A stretch of 64,000 nt of DNA from an uncultured Candidatus Binatia bacterium (GTDB taxonomy: Bacteria; Desulfobacterota; Binatia; UBA9968; JAJDTQ01). Shown in pieces: positions 10,701 to 25,700 of this stretch (within the stretch, counting starts at the first letter, position 1; the number at the start of each line of letters is the position of its first letter). Location of the stretch: the NCBI GenBank assembly GCA_958295985.1, contig OY282432.1, forward strand, positions 620,001 through 684,000, given 5' to 3'. The notes below the pieces were generated by a model that did not search any database, was not told the origin of the DNA, and worked only from the letters and a program-made list of their open reading frames with translations. The translations under genes were made by a program, and so were the position numbers.

Positions 10701-13700
10701 CTGACCATCGCGTCGGGGCTGGCGACGGGGACGGTGACGATCTCCACGACCGCGGACACGGTGCTGGACCGGGGCGAGACGCTGGGGCTGCGTCTGACCG
10801 GGGTGAGCGGCGGCGGGGGTACGTCGAGCCTGGGTTCGACGACCAGCGCGGCGACGACGATCGACGACGCCGGGACGGCGACGGTGGGTTGGTCGGCGAC
10901 CTCGCAGAGCGTGGACGAGGGCCGGGAGGCGACGCTGACCCTGTCGCTGTCGGGCGCGGTGTCGGAGCCGGTGACGGTGAAGTGGAAGACGACGGGGGTG
11001 AGCGCGACCACGGGGACGGACTACACCACCCAGGCGTTGACCGCAGTGACCATCGCCGCGGGCGCGACGACGGCGTCGCTGACGGTGCAGACCACCGCAG
11101 ACACACTGGCGGAGGGCAGCGAGACCTTCACGGTGAGCCTGGAAGCGGACACGGACAACCCGCTGCCGTCGGGGGTGTCTCTGGGGACGACGAGCACGAC
11201 GGTGACGATCGACGACGACGAGGCGCTGCTGGTGAACATCAGCGTGGACGCGGTCTCGGTGGTGGAGGGCGGCAGCGCGGCCTACACGGTCCGGGTGACC
11301 GGCGGGACGAGCACGGCGCCGGTGGTGGTGACCTACACGGTCGGCGGCACGGCGACGACGGCGGACTACACGGCGGCGCCGACGAACAGCCTGACGGTGG
11401 CGTCGGGCGGCGCGAGCGCGGCGCTGACGATCGCGACGCTGACGGACACGGTGATCGATCCGGACGAGACGCTGCGGGTGACGCTGAGCGGGGCGAGCAC
11501 CACCAAGGGGTCGGTGTCCGTGGGCACGCCGTCTGCGGCCAGCCTGGCGCTGGCCGAGCCCGCGGGCTCGTCGGTGACGGTGTCGCTGGACCCGGCGACG
11601 CAGAGCGTTGCGGAGGCTTCGCCCGCGAGCTTCGAGGTGGTGCTGTCGGGGACGGTATCGAGCGACGTGGTGGTGTCGTGGAAGACGGCGCACGGCACCG
11701 CGGGGAGCGCCGACTACACGGCGCAGGCGGCGACCGCGCTGACCATCGCGGCGGGTGATACGCGCTCCGCGGCGTTCACGGTGGCGACGACCGCGGACAC
11801 GTTGTCGGAGGGCTCCGAGACGTTCGAGGTTCAGATCGCGGCGGACGGCACGACGCCGCTGCCGTCGAACGTGACCATCAGCCCGACGGCGAACACGTCG
11901 ACGGCGACGATCACCGACGATGCCTCGGACGCGCTGACGGCGACGGTGTCGCGGGCCGGAGCGACGGTGGCGGAGGGTTCGGACGCGGTGTTCACGGTGA
12001 CGCTGGCCGGCGGCACGAGCACGGCGCCGGTGACGGTGCGCTACGAGACCACGGGGAGCGCTACGTCGGGCAGCGACTACACCGCGCCGTCGGGTTCGCT
12101 GACCATCGCGTCGGGCCTGGCGACGGGGACGGTGACGATCTCCACGAGTACGGACACGGTGCTGGACCGGGGCGAGACGCTGGGGCTGCGTCTGACCGGG
12201 GTGAGCGGCGGCGGCGGCGCGTCGAGCCTGGGTTCGACGACCAGCGCGGCGACGACGATCGACGACGACGGGACGGCGACGGTGGGTTGGTCGGCGACCT
12301 CGCAGAGCGTGGACGAGGGCCGGGAGGCGACGCTCACCCTGTCGCTGTCGGGCGCGGTGTCGGAGCCGGTGACGGTGAAGTGGAAGACGACGGGGGTGAG
12401 CGCGACCTCGGGGACGGACTACACCACCCAGGCGTTGACCGCAGTGACCATCGCCGCGGGCGCGACGACGGCGGCGCTGACGGTGCAGACCACCGCGGAC
12501 ACGCTGGCGGAGGGCAGCGAGACCTTCACCGTGAGCCTGGAAGCGGACACGGACAACCCGCTGCCGTCGGGCGTGTCTCTGGGGACGACGAGCACGACGG
12601 TGACGATCGACGACGACGAGGCGCTGCTGGTGAACATCAGCGCGGACTCGGTCTCGGTGGTGGAGGGCGGCAACGCGGCCTACACGGTCCGGGTGACCGG
12701 GGGCACGAGCACGGCGCCGGTGGTGGTGAGCTACACGGTCGGCGGCACGGCGACGAGCGCCGACTACACGGCGCCGACGTACAGCCTGACGGTGGCGTCG
12801 GGCGGTGCGAGCGCGGCGCTTGCGATCGCGACGCTGACGGACACGGTGATCGATCCGGACGAGACGCTTCGGGTGACGCTGAGCGGTGCGAGCACGACCA
12901 AGGGATCGGTGGCGGTGGGCACGCCGTTTGCGGCGAGCCTGGCGCTGGCCGAGCCCGCGGGCTCGTCGGTGACGGTGTCGCTGGACCCGGCGACGCGGAG
13001 CGTCGAGGAGGGCTCGCCCGCGAGCTTCGAGGCGGTGCTGTCGGGGACGGTTGCGACCGCGGTGGTGGTGTCGTGGCAGACGGCGGACGGCACCGCGGGG
13101 AGCGCGGACTACACGGCGCAGGCGGCGACTTCGCTGACCATCGCGGCGGGCGAGACGCGCTCGTCGGCGTTCACGGTGGCGACGACCGCGGACACGTTGT
13201 CGGAGGGCTCCGAGACGTTCGAGGTTCAGATCGCGACGGACGGCACGACGCCGCTGCCGTCGAACGTGACCATCAGCCCGACCGCGAACACGTCGACGGC
13301 GACGATCACGGACGATGCCTCGGACGCGCTGACGGCGACGGTGTCGCGGGCCGGTGCGACGGTGGCGGAGGGCTCGGACGCGGTGTTCACGGTGACGCTG
13401 GCCGGCGGCACGAGCACGGCGCCGGTGACGGTGCGCTACGAGACCACGGGGAGCGCGACCTCGGGCAGCGACTACGCGGCGCCGTCGGGATCGCTGACCA
13501 TCGCGTCGGGCCTGGCGACGGGGACGGTGACGATCGCCACGACGGCGGAGTCGCCGGCACTGCTGGACCGGGGCGAGACGCTGGGTCTGCGTCTGACCGG
13601 GGTGAGCGGCGGCGGCGGCGCGTCGAGCCTGGGTTCGACGACCAGCGTGGCGACGACGATCGACGACGACGGGACGGCGACGGTGGGTTGGTCGGCGACC

Positions 13701-16700
13701 TCGCAGAGCGTGGACGAGGGCCGGGAGGCGACGCTCACCCTGTCGCTGTCGGGCGCGGTGTCGGAGCCGGTGACGGTGAAGTGGAAGACGACGGGGGTGA
13801 GCGCGACCTCGGGGACGGACTACACCACCCAGGCGTTGACCGCAGTGACCATCGCCGCGGGCGCGACGACGGCGGCGCTGACGGTGCAGACCAGCGCGGA
13901 CACGCTGGCGGAGGGCAGCGAGACCTTCACGGTGAGCCTGGAGGCGGACACGGACAACCCGCTGCCGTCGGGGGTGTCTCTGGGGACGACGAGCACGACG
14001 GTGACGATCGACGACGACGAGGCGCTGCTGGTGAACATCAGCGCGGACGCGGTCTCGGTGGTGGAGGGCGGCAACGCCGCCTACACGGTCCGGGTGACCG
14101 GGGGCACGAGTACGGCGCCGGTGGTGGTGAGCTACACGGTCGGCGGCACGGCGACGACGGCGGACTACACGGCGACGCCGACGAACAGCCTGACGGTGGC
14201 GTCGGGCGGCGCGAGCGCGGCGCTGACGATCGCGACGTTGACGGACACGGTGATCGATCCGGACGAGACGCTGCGGGTGACGCTGAGCGGTGCGAGCACC
14301 ACCAAGGGGTCGGTGGCGGTGGGCACGCCGTCTGCGGCCAGCCTGGCGCTGGCCGAGCCCGCGGGCTCGTCGGTGACGGTGTCCTTGGACCCGGCGACGC
14401 AGAGCGTTGCGGAGGCTTCGTCCGCGAGCTTCGAGGTGGTGCTGTCGGGGACGGTATCGAGCGACGTGGTGGTGTCGTGGAAGACGGCGGACGGGACCGC
14501 GGGGAGCGCGGACTACACCGCGCAGGCGGCGACCGCGCTGACCATCGCGGCGGGCGCGACGCGCTCCGCGGCGTTCACGGTGGCGACGACCGCGGACACG
14601 TTGTCGGAGGCCTCCGAGACGTTCGAGGTGCAGATCGCGGCGGACGGCACCACGCCGCTGCCGTCGAACGTGACCATCAGCCCGACGGCGAACACGGCGA
14701 CCGCGACGATCACGGACGACGCCTCGGACGCGCTGACGGCGACGGTGGCGCGAGCCGGCGCGACGGTGGCGGAGGGCTCGAACGCGGTGTTCACGGTGAC
14801 GCTCTCGGGCGGCACGAGCACGGCGCCGGTGACGGTGCGCTACGAGACCACGGGGAGCGCTACGTCGGGCAGCGACTACGCGGCGCCGGCGGGATCGCTG
14901 ACGATCGCGTCGGGGCTGGCGACAGGGACGGTGACGATCGCCACGACCGCGGACACGGTGCTGGACCGGGGCGAGACGCTGGGGCTGCGTCTGACCGGGG
15001 TGAGCGGCGGCGGGGGTACGTCGAGCCTGGGTTCGACGACCAGCGCGGCGACGACGATCGACGACGACGGGACGGCGACGGTGGGTTGGTCGGCGACCTC
15101 GCAGAGCGTGGACGAGGGCCGGGAGGCGACGCTGACCCTGTCGCTGTCGGGCGCGGTGTCGGAGCCGGTGACGGTGAAGTGGAAGACGACGGGGGTGAGC
15201 GCGACCACGGGGACGGACTACACCACCCAGGCGTTGACCGCAGTGACCATCGCGGCGGGTTCGACGACGGCGGCGCTGACGGTGCAGACCACCGCGGACA
15301 CGCTGGCGGAGGGCAGCGAGACCTTCACCGTGAGCCTGGAAGCGGACACGGACAACCCGCTGCCGTCGGGCGTGTCCCTGGGGACGACGAGCACGACGGT
15401 GACGATCGACGACGACGAGGCGCTGCTGGTGAACATCAGCGCGGACGCGGTCTCGGTGGTGGAGGGCGGCAGCGCCGCCTACACGGTCCAGGTGACCGGG
15501 GGCACGAGTACGGCGCCGGTGGTGGTGAGCTACACGGTCGGCGGCACGGCGACGAGCGCCGACTACACGGCGCCGACGTACAGCCTGACGGTGGCGTCGG
15601 GCGGTGCGAGCGCGGCGCTTGCGATCGCGACGCTGACGGACACGGTGATCGATCCGGACGAGACGCTTCGGGTGACGCTGAGCGGTGCGAGCACGACCAA
15701 GGGATCGGTGGCGGTGGGCACGCCGTTTGCGGCGAGCCTGGCGCTGGCCGAGCCCGCGGGCTCGTCGGTGACGGTGTCTCTGGACCCGGCGACGCGGAGC
15801 GTCGAGGAGGGCTCGTCCGCGAGCTTCGAGGCGGTGCTGTCGGGGACGGTCGCGACCGCGGTGGTGGTGTCGTGGAAGACGGCGGACGGGACCGCGGGGA
15901 GCGCGGACTACACGGCGCAGGCGGCGACCGCGCTGACCATCGCGGCGGGCGAGACGCGCTCGTCGGCGTTCACGGTGGCGACGACCGCGGACACGTTGTC
16001 GGAGGGCTCTGAGACGTTCGAGGTGCAGATCGCGGCGGACGGCACGACGCCGCTGCCGTCCAACGTGACCATCAGCCCGACGGCGAACACGTCGACGGCG
16101 ACGATCACCGACGATGCCGCGGACGCGCTGACGGCGACGGTGGCGCGGGCCGGGGCGACGGTGGCGGAGGGCTCGAACGCGGTGTTCACGGTGACGCTGG
16201 CCGGCGGCACGAGCACGGCGCCGGTGACGGTGCGCTACGAGACCACGGGGAGCGCTACGTCGGGCAGCGACTACACCGCGCCGTCGGGATCGCTGACCAT
16301 CGCGTCGGGGGTGGCGACGGGAACAGTGACGATCTCCACGACCGCGGACACGGTGCTGGACCGGGGCGAGACGCTGGGGCTGCGTCTGACCGGGGTGAGC
16401 GGCGGCGGCGGTTCGTCGAGCCTGGGTTCGACGACCAGCGCGGCGACGACGATCGACGACGACGGGACGGCGACGGTGGGTTGGTCGGCGACCTCGCAGA
16501 GCGTGGACGAGGGCCGGGAGGCGACGCTCACCCTGTCGCTGTCGGGCGCGGTGTCGGAGCCGGTGACGGTGAAGTGGAAGACGACGGGGGTGAGCGCGAC
16601 CTCGGGGACGGACTACACGGCGCAGGCGTTGACGGCGGTGACCATCGCGGCGGGTTCGACGACGGCGTCGCTGACGGTGCAGACCACCGCAGACACACTG

Positions 16701-19700
16701 GCGGAGGGCAGCGAGACCTTCACGGTGAGCCTGGAGGCGGACACGGACAACCCGCTGCCGTCGGGCGTGTCCCTGGGGACGACGAGCACGACGGTGACGA
16801 TCGACGACGACGAGGCGCTGCTGGTGAACATCAGCGCGGACGCGGTCTCGGTGGTGGAGGGCGGCAGCGCCGCCTACACGGTCCAGGTGACCGGGGGCAC
16901 GAGTACGGCGCCGGTGGTGGTGAGCTACACGGTCGGCGGCACGGCGACGAGCGCCGACTACACGGCGCCGACGTACAGCCTGACGGTGGCGTCGGGCGGT
17001 GCGAGCGCGGCGCTGACGATCGCGACGCTGACGGACACGGTGATTGATCCGGACGAGACGCTTCGGGTGACGCTGAGCGGTGCGAGCACGACCAAGGGAT
17101 CGGTGGCGGTGGGCACGCCGTTTGCGGCGAGCTTGGCGCTGGCCGAGCCCGCGGGCTCGTCGGTGACGGTGTCGCTGGACCCGGCGACGCGGAGCGTCGA
17201 GGAGGCTTCGTCCGCGAGCTTCGAGGTGGTGCTGTCGGGGACGGTATCGAGCGACGTGGTGGTGTCGTGGAAGACGGCGCACGGCACCGCGGGGAGCGCC
17301 GACTACACCGCGCAGGCGGCGACCGCGCTGACCATCGCGGCGGGCGCGACGCGCTCCGCGGCGTTCACGGTGGCGACGACCGCGGATGCGCTGTCGGAGG
17401 CCTCCGAGACGTTCGAGGTTCAGATCGCGGCGGACGGCACGACGCCGCTGCCGTCCAACGTGACCATCAGCCCGACCGCGAACACGTCGACGGCGACGAT
17501 CACGGACGATGCCTCGGACGCGATTACGGCGACGGTGTCGCGGGCCGGGGCGACGGTAGCGGAGGGTTCGGACGCGGTGTTCACGGTGACGCTGGCCGGC
17601 GGCACGAGCACGGCGCCGGTGACGGTGCGCTACGAGACCACGGGGAGCGCGACGTCGGGCAGCGACTACACCGCGCCGTCGGGTTCGCTGACCATCGCGT
17701 CGGGCTTGGCGACAGGGACGGTGACGATCTCCACGACCGCGGACACGGTGCTGGACCGGGGCGAGACGCTGGGGCTGCGTCTGACCGGGGTGAGCGGCGG
17801 CGGCGCGTCGAGCCTGGGTTCGACGACCAGCGCGGCGACGACGATCGACGACGCCGGGACGGCGGCGGTGGGTTGGTCGGCGACCTCGCAGAGCGTGGAC
17901 GAGGGCCGGGAGGCGACGCTCACCCTGTCGCTGTCGGGCGCGGTGTCGGAGCCGGTGACGGTGAAGTGGAAGACGACGGGGGTGAGCGCGACCACGGGGA
18001 CGGACTACACCACCCAGGCGTTGACCGCAGTGACCATCGCCGCGGGCGCGACGACGGCGTCGCTGACGGTGCAGACCACCGCAGACACGCTGGCGGAGGG
18101 CAGCGAGACCTTCACCGTGAGCCTGGAAGCGGACACGGACAACCCGCTGCCGTCGGGGGTGTCTCTGGGGACGACGAGCACGACGGTGACGATCGACGAC
18201 GACGAGGCGCTGCTGGTGAACATCAGCGCGGACGCGGTCTCGGTGGTGGAGGGCGGCAACGCGGCCTACACGGTCCGGGTGACCGGGGGCACGAGCACGG
18301 CGCCGGTGGTGGTGAGCTACACGGTCGGCGGCACGGCGACGGCGGCGGACTACACGGCGGCGCCGACGAACAGCCTGACGGTGGCGTCGGGCGGCGCGAG
18401 CGCGGCGCTGACGATCGCGACGCTGACGGACACGGTGATCGATCCGGACGAGACGCTGCGGGTGACGCTGAGCGGGGCGAGCACGACCAGGGGATCAGTG
18501 TCGGTGGGCACGCCGTCCGCGGCGAGCCTGGCGCTGGCCGAGCCCGCGGGCTCGTCGGTGACGGTGTCGCTGGACCCGGCGACGCGGAGCGTCGAGGAGG
18601 GCTCGTCGGCGAGCTTCGAGGCGGTGCTGTCGGGGACGGTCGCGACCGCGGTGGTGGTGTCGTGGAAGACGGCGGACGGGACCGCGGGGAGCGCGGACTA
18701 CACGGTGCAGTCCGCGACTTCGCTGACGATCGCGGCGGGCGAGACGCGCTCGTCGGCGTTCACGGTGGCGACGACCGCGGACACGTTGTCGGAGGGCTCT
18801 GAGACGTTCGAGGTGCAGATCGCGGCGGACGGCACCACGCCGCTGCCGTCCAACGTGACCATCAGCCCGACGGCGAACACATCGACGGCGACGATCACCG
18901 ACGATGCCGCGGACGCGCTGACGGCGACTGTGTCGCGGGCCGGGGCGACGGTGGCGGAGGGTTCGGACGCGGTGTTCACGGTGACGCTGGCGGGGGGCAC
19001 GAGCACGGCGCCGGTGACGGTGCGCTACGAGACCACGGGGAGCGCGACTTCGGGCAGCGACTACACCGCGCCGTCGGGTTCGCTGACGATCGCGTCGGGC
19101 CTGGCGACGGGGACGGTGACGATCGCGACGACCGCGGACACGGTGTTGGACCGGGGCGAGACGCTGGGGCTGCGTCTGACCGGGGTGAGCGGCGGCGGCG
19201 GCGCGTCGAGCCTGGGTTCGACGACGATCGTGGCGACGACGATCACCGACGCCGGGACGGCGACGGTGGGTTGGTCGGCGACCTCGCAGAGCGTCGACGA
19301 GGGCCGGGAGGCGACGCTGACCCTGTCGCTGTCGGGCGCGGTGTCGGAGCCGGTGACGGTGAAGTGGAAGACGACGGGGGTGAGCGCGACCTCGGGGACG
19401 GACTACACCACCCAGGCGTTGACCGCAGTGACCATCGCCGCGGGCGCGACGACGGCGTCGCTGACGGTGCAGACCACCGCAGACACACTGGCGGAGGGCA
19501 GCGAGACCTTCACCGTGAGCCTGGAAGCGGACACGGACAACCCGCTGCCGTCGGGCGTGTCTCTGGGGACGACGAGCACGACGGTGACGATCGACGACGA
19601 CGAGGCGCTGCTGGTGAACATCAGCGCGGACGCGGTTTCGGTGGTGGAGGGCGGCAGCGCCGCCTACACGGTCCGGGTGACCGGCGGGACGAGCACGGCG

Positions 19701-22700
19701 CCGGTGGTGGTGAGCTACACGGTCGGCGGCACGGCGACGGTGGCGGCCGACTACACGGCGCCGACGTACAGCCTGACGGTGGCGTCGGGCGGCGCGAGCG
19801 CGGCGCTGACGATCGCGACGCTGACGGACACGGTGATCGATCCGGACGAGACGCTGCGGGTGACGCTGAGCGGTGCGAGCACCACCAAGGGGTCGGTGGC
19901 GGTGGGCACGCCGTCTGCGGCCAGCCTGGCGCTGGCCGAGCCCGCGGGCTCGTCGGTGACGGTGTCGCTGGACCCGGCGACACAGAGCGTTGCGGAGGCT
20001 TCGCCCGCGAGCTTCGAGGTGGTGCTGTCGGGGACGGTATCGAGCGACGTGGTGGTGTCGTGGAAGACGGCGCACGGCACCGCGGGGAGCGCCGACTACA
20101 CGGCGCAGGCGGCGACCGCGCTGACCATCGCGGCGGGCGCGACGCGCTCCGCGGCGTTCACGGTGGCGACGACCGCGGATGCGCTGTCGGAGGCCTCGGA
20201 GACGTTCGAGGTGCAGATCGCGGCGGACGGCACGACGCCGCTGCCGTCCAACGTGTCCATCAGCCCGACCGCGAACACGGCGACCGCGACGATCACGGAC
20301 GACGCCTCGGACGCGCTGACGGCGACGGTGTCGCGGGCCGGGGCGACGGTGGCGGAGGGCTCGAACGCGGTGTTCACGGTGACGCTGGCCGGCGGCACGA
20401 GCACGGCGCCGGTGACGGTGCGCTACGAGACCACGGGGAGCGCGACTTCGGGCAGCGACTACGCGGCGCCGTCGGGATCGCTGACCATCGCGTCGGGGCT
20501 GGCGACGGGGACGGTGACGATCTCCACGACCGCGGACACGGTGCTGGACCGGGGCGAGACGCTGGGTCTGCGTCTGACCGGGGTGAGCGGCGGCGGGGGT
20601 ACGTCGAGCCTGGGTTCGACGACCAGCGCGGCGACGACGATCGACGACGCCGGGACGGCGACGGTGGGTTGGTCGGCGACCTCGCAGAGCGTGGACGAGG
20701 GCCGGGAGGCGACGCTCACCCTGTCGCTGTCGGGCGCGGTGTCGGAGCCGGTGACGGTGAAGTGGAAGACGACGGGGGTGAGCGCGACCACGGGGACGGA
20801 CTACACCACCCAGGCGTTGACCGCAGTGACCATCGCCGCGGGCGCGACGACGGCGTCGCTGACGGTGCAGACCAGCGCGGACACGCTGGCGGAGGGCAGC
20901 GAGACCTTCACGGTGAGCCTGGAGGCGGACACGGACAACCCGCTGCCGTCGGGTGTGTCCCTGGGGACGACGAGCACGACGGTGACGATCGACGACGACG
21001 AGGCGCTGCTGGTGAACATCAGCGCGGACGCGGTCTCGGTGGTGGAGGGCGGCAACGCCGCCTACACGGTCCGGGTGACCGGGGGCACGAGTACGGCGCC
21101 GGTGGTGGTGAGCTACACGGTCGGCGGCACGGCGACGGTGGCGGCCGACTACACGGCGCCGACGTACAGCCTGACGGTGGCGTCGGGCGGCGCGAGCGCG
21201 GCGCTGACGATCGCGACGCTGACGGACACGGTGATCGATCCGGACGAGACGCTGCGGGTGACGCTGAGCGGTGCGAGCACCACCAAGGGGTCGGTGGCGG
21301 TGGGCACGCCGTCTGCGGCCAGCCTGGCACTGGCCGAGCCCGCGGGCTCGTCGGTGACGGTGTCGCTGGACCCGGCGACGCAGAGCGTTGCGGAGGCTTC
21401 GCCCGCGAGTTTCGAGGTGGTGCTGTCGGGGACGGTATCGAGCGACGTGGTGGTGTCGTGGAAGACGGCGGACGGCACCGCGGGGAGCGCCGACTACACC
21501 GCGCAGGCGGCGACTTCGCTGACCATCGCGGCGGGTGATACGCGCTCGTCGGCGTTCACGGTGGCGACGACCGCGGACACGTTGTCGGAGGGCTCCGAGA
21601 CGTTCGAGGTTCAGATCGCGGCGGACGGCACCACGCCGCTGCCGTCGAACGTGACCATCAGCCCGACGGCGAACACGTCGACGGCGACGATCACCGACGA
21701 TGCCTCGGACGCGCTGACGGCGACGGTGTCGCGGGCCGGAGCGACGGTGGCGGAGGGCTCGGACGCGGTATTCACGGTGACGCTGGCCGGCGGCACGAGC
21801 ACGGCGCCGGTGACGGTGCGCTACGAGACCACGGGGAGCGCTACGTCGGGCAGCGACTACACGGCGCCGTCGGGATCGCTGACCATCGCGTCGGGCTTGG
21901 CGACGGGGACGGTGACGATCGCGACGACCGCGGACACGGTGCTGGACCGGGGCGAGACGCTGGGGCTGCGTCTGACCGGGGTGAGCGGCGGCGGGGGCGC
22001 GTCGAGCCTGGGTTCGACGACCAGCGCGGCGACGACGATCGACGACGACGGGACGGCGACGGTGGGTTGGTCGGCGACCTCGCGGAGCGTGGACGAGGGC
22101 CGGGAGGCGACGCTCACCCTGTCGCTGTCGGGCGCGGTGTCGGAGCCGGTGACGGTGAAGTGGAAGACGACGGGGGTGAGCGCGACCACGGGGACGGACT
22201 ACACCACCCAGGCGTTGACCGCAGTGACCATCGCCGCGGGCGCGACGACGGCGTCGCTGACGGTGCAGACCACCGCAGACACGCTGGCGGAGGGCAGCGA
22301 GACCTTCACCGTGAGCCTGGAAGCGGACACGGACAACCCGCTGCCGTCGGGCGTGTCTCTGGGGACGACGAGCACGACGGTGACGATCGACGACGACGAG
22401 GCGCTGCTGGTGAACATCAGCGCGGACTCGGTTTCGGTGGTCGAGGGCGGCAACGCCGCCTACACGGTCCAGGTGACCGGCGGGACGAGCACGGCGCCGG
22501 TGACGGTGAACTACACGGTGTCGGGCACGGCGACGGTGGCGGCCGACTACACGGCGCCGTCGGGGAGCCTCACGGTGGCCTCGGGCAGCCTGACGGTGCC
22601 CGCTGGCCAAGCGAGCGCGGCGCTGACGATCGCGACGCTGACGGACACGGTGATCGATCCGGACGAGACGCTTCGGGTGACGCTGAGCGGGGCGAGCACG

Positions 22701-25700
22701 GCCAAGGGATCGGTGGCGGTGGGCACGCCGTTTGCGGCGAGCCTGGCGCTGGCCGAGCCCGCGGGCTCGTCGGTGACGGTGTCGCTGGACCCGGCGACGC
22801 GGAGCGTCGAGGAGGGCTCGCCGGCGAGCTTCGAGGCGGTGCTGTCGGGGACGGTGGCGAGCGACGTGGTGGTGTCGTGGCAGACGGCGGACGGCACCGC
22901 GGGGAGCGCCGACTACACGGTGCAGTCCGCGACTTCGCTGACGATCGCCGCGGGCGAGACGCGCTCGTCGGCGTTCACGGTGGCGACGACCGCGGACACG
23001 CTGTCGGAGGGCTCTGAGACGTTCGAGGTGCAGATCGCGGCGGACGGCACGACGCCGCTGCCGTCCAACGTGACCATCAGCCCGACCGCGAACACGTCGA
23101 CGGCGACGATCACGGACGATGCCTCGGACGCGCTGACGGCGACGGTGTCGCGGGCCGGGGCGACGGTGGCGGAGGGTTCGGACGCGGTGTTCACGGTGAC
23201 GCTGGCGGGGGGGACGAGCACGGCGCCGGTGACGGTGCGCTACGAGACCACGGGGAGTGCGACCTCGGGCAGCGACTACGCGGCGCCGTCGGGTTCGCTG
23301 ACCATCGCGTCGGGGGTGGCGACGGGAACAGTGACGATCTCCACGACCGCGGACACGGTGCTGGACCGGGGCGAGACGCTGGGTCTGCGTCTGACCGGGG
23401 TGAGCGGCGGCGGGGGCGCGTCGAGCCTGGGTTCGACGACCAGCGCGGCGACGACGATCGACGACGACGGGACGGCGACGGTGGGTTGGTCGGCGACCTC
23501 GCGGAGCGTGGACGAGGGCCGGGAGGCGACGCTCACCCTGTCGCTGTCGGGCGCGGTGTCGGAGCCGGTGACGGTGAAGTGGAAGACGACGGGGGTGAGC
23601 GCGACCACGGGGACGGACTACACCACCCAGGCGTTGACCGCAGTGACCATCGCCGCGGGCGCGACGACGGCGTCGCTGACGGTGCAGACCACCGCAGACA
23701 CGCTGGCGGAGGGCAGCGAGACCTTCACCGCGAGCCTGGAAGCGGACACGGACAACCCGCTGCCGTCGGGCGTGTCTCTGGGGACGACGAGCACGACGGT
23801 GACGATCGACGACGACGAGGCGCTGCTGGTGAACATCAGCGCGGACGCGGTCTCGGTGGTGGAGGGCGGCAGCGCCGCCTACACGGTCCGGGTGACCGGC
23901 GGGACGAGCACGGCGCCGGTGACGGTGAACTACACGGTGTCGGGCACGGCGACGGTGGCGGCCGACTACACGGCGCCGTCGGGGAGCCTCACGGTGGCCT
24001 CGGGCAGCCTGACGGTGCCCGCTGGCCAAGCGAGCGCGGCGCTGACGATCGCGACGCTGACGGACACGGTGATCGATCCGGACGAGACGCTGCGGGTGAC
24101 GCTGAGCGGGGCGAGCACCACCAAGGGGTCGGTGTCCGTGGGCACGCCGTCTGCGGCCAGCCTGGCGCTGGCCGAGCCCGCGGGCTCGTCGGTGACGGTG
24201 TCCTTGGACCCGGCGACGCGGAGCGTCGAGGAGGGCTCGTCCGCGAGCTTCGAGGCGGTGCTGTCGGGGACGGTCGCGACCGCGGTGGTGGTGTCGTGGA
24301 AGACGGCGCACGGCACCGCGGGGAGCGCGGACTACACGGTGCAGTCCGCGACTTCGCTGACGATCGCCGCGGGCGAGACGCGCTCGTCGGCGTTCACGGT
24401 GGCGACGACGGCGGACACGTTGTCGGAGGGCTCGGAGACGTTCGAGGTGCAGATCGCGGCGGACGGCACCACGCCGCTGCCGTCCAACGTGACCATCAGC
24501 CCGACGGCGAACACGTCGACGGCGACGATCACGGACGATGCCTCGGACGCGCTGACGGCGACGGTGTCGCGGGCCGGGGCGACGGTGGCGGAGGGTTCGG
24601 ACGCGGTGTTCACGGTGACGCTGGCGGGGGGGACGAGCACGGCGCCGGTGACGGTGCGCTACGAGACCACGGGGAGCGCTACGTCGGGCAGCGACTACAC
24701 CGCGCCGTCGGGATCGCTGACCATCGCGGCGGGGCTGGCGACGGGGACGGTGACGATCGCGACGACCGCGGACACGGTGCTGGACCGGGGCGAGACGCTG
24801 GGTCTGCGGCTGACCGGGGTGAGCGGCGGCGGGGGCACGTCGAGCCTGGGTTCGACGACCAGCGCGGCGACGACGATCACCGACGCCGGGACGGCGACGG
24901 TGGGTTGGTCGGCGACCTCGCAGAGCGTGGACGAGGGCCGGGAGGCGACGCTGACCCTGTCGCTGTCGGGCGCGGTGTCGGAGCCGGTGACGGTGAAGTG
25001 GAAGACGACGGGGGTGAGCGCGACCACGGGGACGGACTACACCACCCAGGCGTTGACCGCAGTGACCATCGCCGCGGGCGCGACGACGGCGTCGCTGACG
25101 GTGCAGACCACCGCAGACACGCTGGCGGAGGGCAGCGAGACCTTCACGGTGAGCCTGGAGGCGGACACGGACAACCCGCTGCCGTCGGGGGTGTCTCTGG
25201 GGACGACGAGCACGACGGTGACGATCGACGACGACGAGGCGCTGCTGGTGAACATCAGCGCGGACGCGGTCTCGGTGGTGGAGGGCGGCAGCGCCGCCTA
25301 CACGGTCCGGGTGACCGGCGGGACGAGCACGGCGCCGGTGACGGTGAACTACACGGTGTCGGGCACGGCGACGGTGGCGGCCGACTACACGGCGCCGTCG
25401 GGGAGCCTCACGGTGGCCTCGGGCAGCCTGACGGTGCCCGCTGGCCAAGCGAGCGCGGCGCTGACGATCGCGACGCTGACGGACACGGTGATCGATCCGG
25501 ACGAGACGCTTCGGGTGACGCTGAGCGGTGCGAGCACGACCAAGGGATCGGTGGCGGTGGGCACGCCGTTTGCGGCGAGCCTGGCGCTGGCCGAGCCCGC
25601 GGGCTCGTCGGTGACGGTGTCCTTGGACCCGGCGACGCGGAGCGTGGAGGAGGGTTCGTCCGCGAGCTTCGCGGCGGTGCTGTCGGGAACGGTGGCGAGC